A stretch of DNA of 64,000 bases from Lampropedia puyangensis (lineage in GTDB: Bacteria > Pseudomonadota > Gammaproteobacteria > Burkholderiales > Burkholderiaceae_C). Numbering within the stretch: the stretch's first letter is position 1; every line of letters begins with the position of its first letter. Below the pieces are notes generated by a model. It was given only the letters and a program-made list of their open reading frames with translations. It did no database searches and was not told the DNA's origin. Shown here in pieces: positions 57,885-64,000 of the stretch. The position numbers and the translations under genes are program-made. The DNA lies in the NCBI RefSeq assembly GCF_004833285.1, contig NZ_STFG01000002.1, positions 248,001 to 312,000 of the forward strand, given 5' to 3'.

Positions 57885-58781
57885 ATGGGAACCTCAACAG
57901 CTTACGGCGGCCCAGGAGGCGACACGCCACTCGTGCCTTCTTGGCTTGGTGATGACGGTGGCGGGAACCCGCCTGGACCTGCCTCTCCAACGCCAAGTCC
58001 CACTCCTCCTAACAATCCTCCCCCGCCGAACCCACCAATCACGCCACCGCGGACGCCGCCGAGGCAGCCGATCCCACCAGCGGCCGATCCCCATCGTTAC
58101 ACAGCGCCGCGCGGGAATTTCACCCGATTCGCACGGTCGGGGGGCAGTGATCGGGCGAGTCTAGGCAGAGCAGTCTCTCAGTACGTCTCCTCCGCTTCGG
58201 GCGGCTCTCGCCAAGCCGCTCAGCGTATGGGTGCATCGCGTGTAGCTGGCGCCCGACTGGTCAGCTTCCTCGCCGACGCACAGGCGCGCGGCCCTCAAGC
58301 GGCACTGCGCACGCTGAACCTAGAGTCACTCGCCGGGAGACCGTTGCCTGAGATTCTGGTTGGCTTGGCTGACCATGTTTGCCCGGGCGCGGGAACTGTC
58401 GACGAGGGCATCGCACGCGAAGCCTATGTAGAAACAATCGTCGAACTGACCTCCGCTGGCATTACAGATCTCGACGCGCTCACAGCCGACCAGATGTTGA
58501 CGGTCTTCGAGATCTACGCGACGCACGCCATCGAAGCGCGCATCTGCAACGACATTGGCACCAAAGCCATCACGATGCCGGCCGATGCGCAGGCAGCGAT
58601 CCGTGTAGAGGCGCAGCTGCGCGATTTCATCCGTAATGGGGTGAGCGACGCTTTGGCAGATGCCCGTGGCCCCAGTGCTGCCCCACTGAGCTCAAACCGG
58701 GTCCAGAGCTTTGTGGATCAGGTTTACGAAGACGCCTTCAGGTTCTTGCATGCCCGGGGCGAAGCGGAGAGCGACCAATGA
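57885..58781 (+). CDS. qatB: QatB, hypothetical protein of the Qat system
   Basis: 298 residues. It starts directly after the qatA stop and overlaps qatC by 4 bp. A Pro/Gly/Ser/Thr-rich N-terminal third (about 20-65) with PxP repeats is followed by a helical domain ('ARSGGSDRASLGRAVSQYVSSASGGSRQAAQRMGASRVAGARL' about 85-125). Fits the QatB component of Qat: unknown function, required for defence. The call rests on gene order and size. Confidence 0.8.
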   Translation: MGTSTAYGGPGGDTPLVPSWLGDDGGGNPPGPASPTPSPTPPNNPPPPNPPITPPRTPPRQPIPPAADPHRYTAPRGNFTRFARSGGSDRASLGRAVSQYVSSASGGSRQAAQRMGASRVAGARLVSFLADAQARGPQAALRTLNLESLAGRPLPEILVGLADHVCPGAGTVDEGIAREAYVETIVELTSAGITDLDALTADQMLTVFEIYATHAIEARICNDIGTKAITMPADAQAAIRVEAQLRDFIRNGVSDALADARGPSAAPLSSNRVQSFVDQVYEDAFRFLHARGEAESDQ

Positions 58782-60154
58782 AGAGACACGTAATTGCCGG
58801 CCGCTACGGCCCAGAGGACCGTACGCCGATCCAAGTCAACGACGACGAGCAACTGACCGACCTACAGCTGATCATCGGTGATCGGACGCTTGATCACGGC
58901 ATCGGCGCAGCTCTGACCAGCCTCAAGGCGCTAGGTGCCCATCCTTCAGAGATGGGGATTGATCTCGCGGTTGTTGCGGCCCACGTCCACGCGGCAGACA
59001 CGCGCATCTCAAGGGCCCACGAATCTCAAGACTCATGGACCCGAGAAGTTCGTTTGGTGATCCCGGTTCACGACCCGGACACGTGGTCCGCAGCGACTGG
59101 GACGCTGACCACGCTACTGAACTTCTTAACCGGGGACCGCTGGGCACTCCAGTTCCGTGAGCGCTCTGAGCGATTCGCGACGCTTGTTCCGGCGAACGCA
59201 GCCTCTCTGCTTCCACCTCCATTCACAGCGCTCAGCTTGTTCTCTGGTGGTCTGGACAGCCTCATTGGCGCCATTGATCTGCTCGAGCGTCAAGCCGAGC
59301 CTCTGCTGGTCAGCCATTTCGGCGAGAGCGCAACAAGTGACGCTCAGAACAAACTGTTCAACTTCTTGAAGAAGCGCTACCCGAACCGGCCGTTTGACCG
59401 TCTACGTGTCGATATGGTGTTTCCAGTTGGCCTGGTGAAAGATGTGCAGTCCGAGAACAGTACGAGAGGACGCTCCTTCCTCTTCATAGCCCTCGGAGCT
59501 TTGGCTGGTACTGGCCTCGCTGACGGCTTCACGCTCCGGGTTCCCGAGAATGGCCTCATCGCGCTGAACGTACCTCTTGACCCGTTGCGTCTGGGATCCA
59601 ACAGCACAAGGACGACCCACCCCTTTTACTTGGCTCGTTGGAATGACCTTCTTGCCCAACTCGGTGTCGCAGGCCGTGTCGAGAACCCATACTGGAGCTT
59701 GACGAAAGGAGAGATGGTTCGTGGGTGCGAGAACGAAGCTGCCTTGCGCGAGATCGCGTCATCGTCTCTTTCTTGCGCACACCCCGCCAGCGCGCGATGG
59801 CAGGGGCTGCAGGGTAGAGGCATTGAGCATTGCGGCTACTGCCTTCCTTGCCTGATCCGGCGCGCTGCGTTGGAGCACGCGTGGGGCCGAGGCGGCGACA
59901 ATACGAGCTATACCGAAGCTGACCTGCACGCCCACATCCTGGACACGAGCCAATCGATCGGACAGCAAGTTCGCTCGTTCCAATATGCAATCGCGCGGAT
60001 TCAGGCCAATCCCGACATCGCCCGGCTGTTGGTACACAAGCCAGGATCACTGGTTGATGTGATGGCAGACGAAGAGCAATGGGCAGCGGTGTATCGCCGG
60101 GGCCTCAGCGAAGTCGGCGACCTAATTGCCGGTGTTCGTACCGCTCCAGTCTAG
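58778..60154 (+). CDS. qatC: QatC, QueC-like enzyme of the Qat system
   Basis: 458 residues. PP-loop 'LSLFSGGLDSLIGAIDLLERQAEPLLVSHFGESA' near 150-185 and zinc-type 'CAHPASARW' with 'HCGYCLPCLIRRAALEHAWG' (about 335-370) are QueC features. The N-terminal 130 residues are an added domain absent from housekeeping QueC. QueC makes the deazapurine precursor preQ0; Qat is described as using a QueC-like component in anti-phage defence. The gene overlaps qatB. Confidence 0.88.
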   Translation: MKRHVIAGRYGPEDRTPIQVNDDEQLTDLQLIIGDRTLDHGIGAALTSLKALGAHPSEMGIDLAVVAAHVHAADTRISRAHESQDSWTREVRLVIPVHDPDTWSAATGTLTTLLNFLTGDRWALQFRERSERFATLVPANAASLLPPPFTALSLFSGGLDSLIGAIDLLERQAEPLLVSHFGESATSDAQNKLFNFLKKRYPNRPFDRLRVDMVFPVGLVKDVQSENSTRGRSFLFIALGALAGTGLADGFTLRVPENGLIALNVPLDPLRLGSNSTRTTHPFYLARWNDLLAQLGVAGRVENPYWSLTKGEMVRGCENEAALREIASSSLSCAHPASARWQGLQGRGIEHCGYCLPCLIRRAALEHAWGRGGDNTSYTEADLHAHILDTSQSIGQQVRSFQYAIARIQANPDIARLLVHKPGSLVDVMADEEQWAAVYRRGLSEVGDLIAGVRTAPV

Positions 60155-60166
60155 AGGGTGTCAGCC

Positions 60167-60925
60167 ATGCTTCCGATCCAAGGCCTCATCGACTTTCACT
60201 GTCATCTCGATCTCTATCCCGACCATGCCGCCGCTATTCATGAAGCAGAGGCCGCCGGCGTGTTCACTCTCGCGGTTACAACCACCCCAAAAGCGTGGCC
60301 CCGCAATCACGAGCTAACACGAAAGACTAAGCACGTCAGGGCGGCCTTGGGATTGCATCCCCAGTTGGTGAGCAGCCGAGCGGCTGAAATAGCTTTGTGG
60401 GAGTCGTTGTTACCACAGACTCGGTTCGTCGGAGAGGTTGGCCTAGACGCTGGCCCTCGGTTCTACAAGTCGTTGGATGCCCAAAAAGCGGTCTTCACTC
60501 AAGTGCTGAAAGCGTGTGCGGCAGCAGGAGGGAAGATCATCAGTGTGCATAGTGTGCGCACCGCTACCGCGGTGCTTGATCACATCGAAGAACACCTGCC
60601 GCCAGGATCCAATCGAGTCATTCTGCACTGGTTTAACGGCTCCAAGTCGGAGGCGGCTCGTGCTATCGAAATGGGGTGCTACTTTTCAGTTAACAGTAAT
60701 ATGCTAAAGAGCGAGAGGGCCACAGCTCTTATAAAGACGTTGCCATTCAGCCGGCTACTTACTGAAACCGATGGGCCCTTCACCGAAACTGCTGGTCGGC
60801 AATCAAAACCCACTGATGTTGCAGAAACAGTGCAGCTGCTAGCTGAATTACACAACACTCCTGTCTCGACGTTAATTAAGAAAATGAATCAAAATCTCCG
60901 CGAGTTGCTTGAACAGAGCAGATGA
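60167..60925 (+). CDS. qatD: QatD, TatD-like metal-dependent nuclease of the Qat system
   Basis: 252 residues from ATG 60167 (AGAGGG 8 bp upstream; GTG 60158 possible). The TatD fold shows metal ligands in 'IDFHCHLD' (His 11, His 13), 'VGEVGLDAGP' (Glu), 'IISVHS' (His), 'LHWFNG' (His) and 'LLTETDGPF' (Asp). TatD proteins are 3'-5' DNases. Gene order completes Qat. It lies 12 bp after the qatC stop, in the same transcript. Confidence 0.9.
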   Translation: MLPIQGLIDFHCHLDLYPDHAAAIHEAEAAGVFTLAVTTTPKAWPRNHELTRKTKHVRAALGLHPQLVSSRAAEIALWESLLPQTRFVGEVGLDAGPRFYKSLDAQKAVFTQVLKACAAAGGKIISVHSVRTATAVLDHIEEHLPPGSNRVILHWFNGSKSEAARAIEMGCYFSVNSNMLKSERATALIKTLPFSRLLTETDGPFTETAGRQSKPTDVAETVQLLAELHNTPVSTLIKKMNQNLRELLEQSR

Positions 60926-61236
60926 CTTGGAAATCGTAATCGACCTGTTTTTCTGGTGATCTTCAGTTGGCTCTGCAGCCATCTGCATTTCAACTTTAAG
61001 GGTTAATCAGGAAAAGAACATAAAGGGCAGTTGCTGCTGCGAAGCAGTATCTAGAGAATTACCCCAGTCGAACTAGCACTTTGTGTCGACTGTTGGTATT
61101 TAGAGTTGGTCACCACAGTGATGCCTGCACAGACCAGCTTAAAAGGAGCCGAACTAAGATGTTGAAAAGTGTCTAGGAAATACTGGACGATTCAGCCTGT
61201 TGTTTGCATATCGTCTAATTTAGTTATTACCCTCAA
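60926..61236. other. AT-rich gap after the Qat genes
   Basis: 311 bp, visibly lower in G+C than the Qat genes. A small hairpin CTGCT-GCGA-AGCAG lies near 61035-61048. No gene or strong repeat was found; there is no ribosome site before the next ATG. Confidence 0.4.
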
Positions 61237-61992
61237 ATGGCAACCAAGCATTTCGAATATATCGCGAACAAGATTGCTGCCGCAAAACACAATGCAGATA
61301 GCTTGTGTTCGAACATAGGTCACCGTGGCATGGAAGGAGAGATTCGCGAACTCGCAGTGAGAGAGTGTGTTGAACCATTCCTAACTCAAAGCTTTTCGTG
61401 TGGAACAGGAAAAGTCATCGACACATATCAATCCATATCAGATCAGATTGACTTGGTCGTGTACCATCGTAAGGTCGCACCGCCCATCCTCATAAGCAAA
61501 GATCTTGGCCTGTTCCCAGTTGAATGCGTTAGATATGTTTTCGAAATCAAATCAACGCTAACTGCAACAGAGCTAAAAGATGCGAACAAAAAATTTCGTT
61601 CCATTCGGAACTTGAAATCGTTTCCCAAAGTAGATGCAAAAGGAAACAAAACGAACGGAGGGCTTCCGGCAACAGTCTTATTCGCTTTTGGCTCAGACAT
61701 CGATGGGTCTGAAGTAGAGCGGTATATGAAACATACGAAAGACGACTGGCCACCTTGTACGGTCTTGTGCGTAATTGGCAAAGGGTATTGGGTCTTTGAT
61801 ACACCAACGCAGAAGTGGCACGGTGTCGATACGTCAAACTCGACCATCGAGAATGTTGAGTTCTCCATGTTCATCACTGGTTTTATGAACACTTTGGCAG
61901 CCGAGGAAACATCAATCCGGCCGTTTTATCCCGGGGCATATGTCAATTCTCAAGAAGTGTATTTTAAGGGTGTTGACGCTCCAGATGGCTAA
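61237..61992 (+). CDS. DUF6602-like PD-(D/E)XK nuclease-like protein
   Basis: 251 residues. 'GHRGMEGEIRELAVRECVEPFLTQSFSCGTG' then 'SDQIDLVVYHRK' (Asp 72) and 'CVRYVFEIKSTL' (Glu 103, Lys 105) give a D...E-x-K pattern on a beta-strand core, the signature of the PD-(D/E)XK nuclease fold; I relate it to DUF6602. Its G+C is lower than neighbours, a sign of separate transfer. Position directly behind Qat suggests a defence-island accessory. Function unproven. Confidence 0.6.
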   Translation: MATKHFEYIANKIAAAKHNADSLCSNIGHRGMEGEIRELAVRECVEPFLTQSFSCGTGKVIDTYQSISDQIDLVVYHRKVAPPILISKDLGLFPVECVRYVFEIKSTLTATELKDANKKFRSIRNLKSFPKVDAKGNKTNGGLPATVLFAFGSDIDGSEVERYMKHTKDDWPPCTVLCVIGKGYWVFDTPTQKWHGVDTSNSTIENVEFSMFITGFMNTLAAEETSIRPFYPGAYVNSQEVYFKGVDAPDG

Positions 61993-62453
61993 CTTAGCTT
62001 TCTTGGGAAAATCCCCCTGCAAGCATAGAAATACACCTGATGCCACAAGCTAGAGTTTTTACGGTCTGTGTAGGGTCGAAAATCGCCATTTGTATTGCCT
62101 GAAATGGGCCAGAATCAGTCCTAACATGCATCCCGGTAGGCGGCCACCACTTCAGGCTATTTACGGTAATGCAGCTGCGACGACTTTCCGACTCCTCTGC
62201 AGCGGGTAAAAAGTTCTGAAGGCTACAAAGAGGTCTCACACAGATTCGTAGCGAATGAGTGCAGACAGCGTGTTCGCGACATCTGCGCAACTCCTGCTCA
62301 GCTTCGGTATCGCTTCTAGCCAGAAGCAGATGGGTGCAAAGCAGCGGGGCAACGTGACCGGCTAATTTTCGACACCAACGCGCCAAGGTCACTTACAGTG
62401 GCCTAGAGACACGAGATACTCCCAATCAATTGACACAAGCTAAGAGGCTAAAG
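61993..62453. other. Gap between the nuclease-like and Ntn-hydrolase genes
   Basis: 461 bp with low G+C. A minus-strand frame near 61994-62392 is poorly supported and looks like chance. Nothing with repeats or RNA structure stood out. Confidence 0.35.
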
Positions 62454-62695
62454 ATGACTCTAGTAATTGCTGGCTATATGTTTGACGACCCAACTGCTGG
62501 CTACGTTTGGCCAAGCAGCATCGCCAAGCGCGAATCGAACGCAGCAGAGACCGCCGAGCCCAGCGGCATCTTCATCGCCGCAGATAGTACTATTTCTAGC
62601 AATACACCCCTCCCGAAGACGCTGCTCAGCGGCTTCCGGAAAATCTACGAAGTACGAGCAACTTTGTGGCGTCCATATTTCATCGGTGGGTACCT
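62454..62695 (+). pseudogene. Proteasome/HslV-like Ntn-hydrolase, 5' part interrupted by IS3
   Basis: N-terminal 80 residues from ATG 62454, preceded by AAGAGG at 6 bp. After Met removal the protein would start with Thr (TLVIAGYMFDD). 'GIFIAADSTISS' and 'LLSGFRKIYEV' place an Asp and a Lys as in proteasome beta/HslV active sites (Thr1, Asp17, Lys33 pattern). Reading breaks at the insertion element at 62696, after 'WRPYFIGGY'. Possible further fragment at 63970. It is therefore a truncated Ntn-hydrolase peptidase. Confidence 0.55.
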
Positions 62696-62735
62696 TGTAG
62701 TGGTCAAGTAATTTCGGACACGGCGATAAGAATTT

Positions 62736-63605
62736 TCAGGTTGGTTGCTGTGTTTGTCTGAATTTGCGCTCATACATCGCAGGCGAGCAGTAGCCCAGCG
62801 TTGAATGCAGTCGCACACGGTTGTAGAAGTTCACGATGTAGTCAGCAATATCGCAGCGCGCTTCTTGGTGATTGGCGTATGTTTTGCGCCATGTGCGCTC
62901 CATCTTGAGGTTCAAGAAGAATCGCTCCATGACTGCGTTGTCCCAGCAATTGCCTTTGCGGCTCATGCTGGCAATGAGCTGGTGCTTGGCCAAGAGCTGG
63001 CTGTACTGCGCACTGGCGTATTGACTGCCACGATCGGAATGCACAATCAGCCCCGGCTTTGGGTTGCGGCTGTTGATGGCCATCTGCAAAGCACAGCCAA
63101 CGAGCTGTGCATGCATGCTCGATGCCATTGCCCAGCCCACAATGCGGCGCGCATAAAGATCCATGACGGCAGCCAGATACAGCCAGCCGCTGCCTGTGCG
63201 GATGTAGGTGATGTCGCATACCCACGCCGTGTCGGGTGCTGTCGGCGTGAATTGGCGTGCGAGCACATTGCCAGCTATGAGCAAGTGGTGGTGGCTGTCA
63301 GTGGTGTGTACGAACTTTCTCTTCCACCTGGCTCGCAAACTGTGTTTTTGCATCAAGGTACGCGCACGGTGACGCCCTATGCGAAGCCCTTGCGCTTGCA
63401 AGGCCTGACTGATGCGCCGGCTGCCATAGGTTTGATCGCTCGCCTCAAACGTCGCCTTGACGCGCACAGCGTCAGCGCAAATCTGGTTTGCTCGGTTTTG
63501 CCGCGTGCGCCGTGCGTAAAGGCCCGATCGGCTCACGCCCAGCAGCGCACACAGTTTTGTAAGGGGTGCCTTCTTTGCCAACTCGGTGATGAGCTTGTCC
63601 ATCAC
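62736..63605 (-). CDS. IS3-family transposase OrfB (DDE integrase core)
   Basis: 289 residues. An HTH_21-type N-terminal region ('LCALLGVSRSGLYARRTRQNR') precedes the rve integrase core with acidic residues in 'DTAWVCDITYIRTGSGWLYLAAVMDLYARRIVGWA' (Asp), 'LIVHSDRGSQYAS' (Asp) and 'NAVMERFFLNLKME' (Glu). It ends with the IS3 pattern 'YNRVRLHSTLGYCSPAMYE'. The ATG overlaps the orfA stop by 4 bp (ATGA); no A6G slippery run is present. Confidence 0.95.
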   Translation of the reverse strand: MMDKLITELAKKAPLTKLCALLGVSRSGLYARRTRQNRANQICADAVRVKATFEASDQTYGSRRISQALQAQGLRIGRHRARTLMQKHSLRARWKRKFVHTTDSHHHLLIAGNVLARQFTPTAPDTAWVCDITYIRTGSGWLYLAAVMDLYARRIVGWAMASSMHAQLVGCALQMAINSRNPKPGLIVHSDRGSQYASAQYSQLLAKHQLIASMSRKGNCWDNAVMERFFLNLKMERTWRKTYANHQEARCDIADYIVNFYNRVRLHSTLGYCSPAMYERKFRQTQQPT

Positions 63606-63904
63606 TTGATTTGCCGGGCAAAGAAGGCAGATGCTTTTTTTAGCAAGGCATTGTCTGATTCGAGTTCTCGCAGCTGTTTCTCCAACTCACGGATGCGCAG
63701 CTGCTCTGGCGTAATCGGTTTGCCTGGGCCGGTGCGGCCCATCTTTTCTTGGCGCAATTGATTGACCCAGCGGCTCACCGCGGATCGGCTCAAGTCCATG
63801 TCTTGGCACACTTGCGATTGACTCAGGCCTTGCTCGACCACCATCGTGGCCACTTGAAGCCGAAAGGCATCATCAAAGTCTCTTCTTGCTCTTCTTTTGG
63901 TCAT
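63602..63904 (-). CDS. IS3-family transposase OrfA (HTH_Tnp_1)
   Basis: 100 residues: 'KRRARRDFDDAFRLQVATMVVEQGLSQSQVCQDMDLSRSAVSRWVNQLRQE' is the Tnp_1 helix-turn-helix. 'LRIRELEKQLRELESDNALLKKASAFFA' forms the leucine-zipper part. It is coupled with orfB through ATGA. Confidence 0.95.
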   Translation of the reverse strand: MTKRRARRDFDDAFRLQVATMVVEQGLSQSQVCQDMDLSRSAVSRWVNQLRQEKMGRTGPGKPITPEQLRIRELEKQLRELESDNALLKKASAFFARQIK

Positions 63905-63969
63905 CTTCTTGGTCCTCGGCTGGGTTACGTTTCCCTATTAAGGTGTCCGTTTGAATTAGACCAGCACAC

Positions 63970-64000
63970 TTCAGGGGCTATCAAACTGAGCACTCATCCT
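63970..64000 (+). pseudogene. Possible 3' continuation of the interrupted Ntn-hydrolase gene (window edge)
   Basis: Reading from 63970, TTC AGG GGC TAT CAA ACT gives FRGYQT without a stop to the window end. It could continue the reading 'FIGGY' across the insertion. If the CTT target duplication is real the frame differs and ends soon after (TGA), so this is uncertain. Confidence 0.3.

Larger units (their letters stand above)
62696..63968 (-). mobile_element. IS3-family insertion sequence, about 1273 bp
   Basis: Ends TGTAGTGGTC (62696) and GACCAGCACA (63968, the complement begins TGTGCTGGTC) are imperfect inverted repeats of about 26 bp (17 matching). Two overlapping transposase frames, orfA and orfB on the minus strand, fill the element. 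Flanks share CTT if the left end is taken at 62697, giving a possible 3-bp target duplication, but this is not certain. It cuts the Ntn-hydrolase gene. Confidence 0.85.

Noticed and set aside
62805-63761. Plus-strand open frame across the IS3 transposase (318 codons)
   Set aside because: It runs antisense to clear orfA/orfB motifs; no recognisable product.

Overview
The window looks like a chromosomal segment from a betaproteobacterium of the Burkholderiales, most likely Comamonadaceae. The reasons are the rpmH-rnpA-yidD-yidC / dnaA-dnaN-gyrB origin layout, a gcdH with a divergent LysR gene and a downstream CoA-transferase, ubiE beside a ProQ-like gene and a sirtuin, and an RNase R, TrkAH and MltD set of betaproteobacterial type. 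Base composition is moderate in the core. It rises visibly in the Qat genes and falls after about 60.9 kb.

Layout. 0-1.5 kb: the end of a repeat-containing exported surface protein with a C-terminal sorting-type tail. 1.7-5.7 kb: type II secretion pseudopilin genes gspG-H-I-J-K on the minus strand, with gspC divergent. 6-13 kb: a binding protein, a frameshifted DoxX gene with a G9 tract, comF, a BioC-like methyltransferase, a remnant-like COX2 membrane domain and an MFS transporter. 12.3-16.2 kb: LysR regulator, glutaryl-CoA dehydrogenase and family III CoA-transferase, a glutaryl-CoA degradation locus. 16.3-25.2 kb: esterase, exonuclease III, pyrE, a DUF4124 protein, a ProQ-like protein, a sirtuin, ubiE and two acyltransferase-3 membrane proteins. 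25.5-28.3 kb: a highly expressed-looking surface protein followed by a parvulin foldase. 28.3-28.7 kb: two identical tRNA-Leu(CAG) genes. 28.7-43.2 kb: rnr, trkH-trkA, a PLP enzyme, mltD, ferritin, ispB, maiA, ansB, a GNAT and rluE. 43.2-52.7 kb: the replication origin region.

Right of gyrB the window becomes accessory (52.8-64 kb). It holds three minus-strand genes of unknown function (small protein, membrane protein, lipoprotein). Their promoter carries two 18-bp direct repeats that look like the boxes of a controller-type XRE regulator encoded divergently. Next is a complete four-gene Qat anti-phage system: qatA KAP ATPase, qatB, qatC QueC-like, qatD TatD-like. Then come an AT-richer gene with a PD-(D/E)XK-like core (DUF6602-like) and the N-terminal part of a proteasome/HslV-like Ntn-hydrolase gene cut by a 1.27-kb IS3-family element at the window's end. 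This is a defence-island type arrangement.

Qat is a described system. The less explained parts are the regulator-controlled lipoprotein operon, the nuclease-like and Ntn-hydrolase genes beside Qat, a multi-hairpin leader with a terminator just before the CoA-transferase, a 125-bp cloverleaf-like inverted-repeat element between the sirtuin gene and ubiE, and homopolymer G tracts in two envelope genes. All function calls come from reading the sequence; no database search was run.
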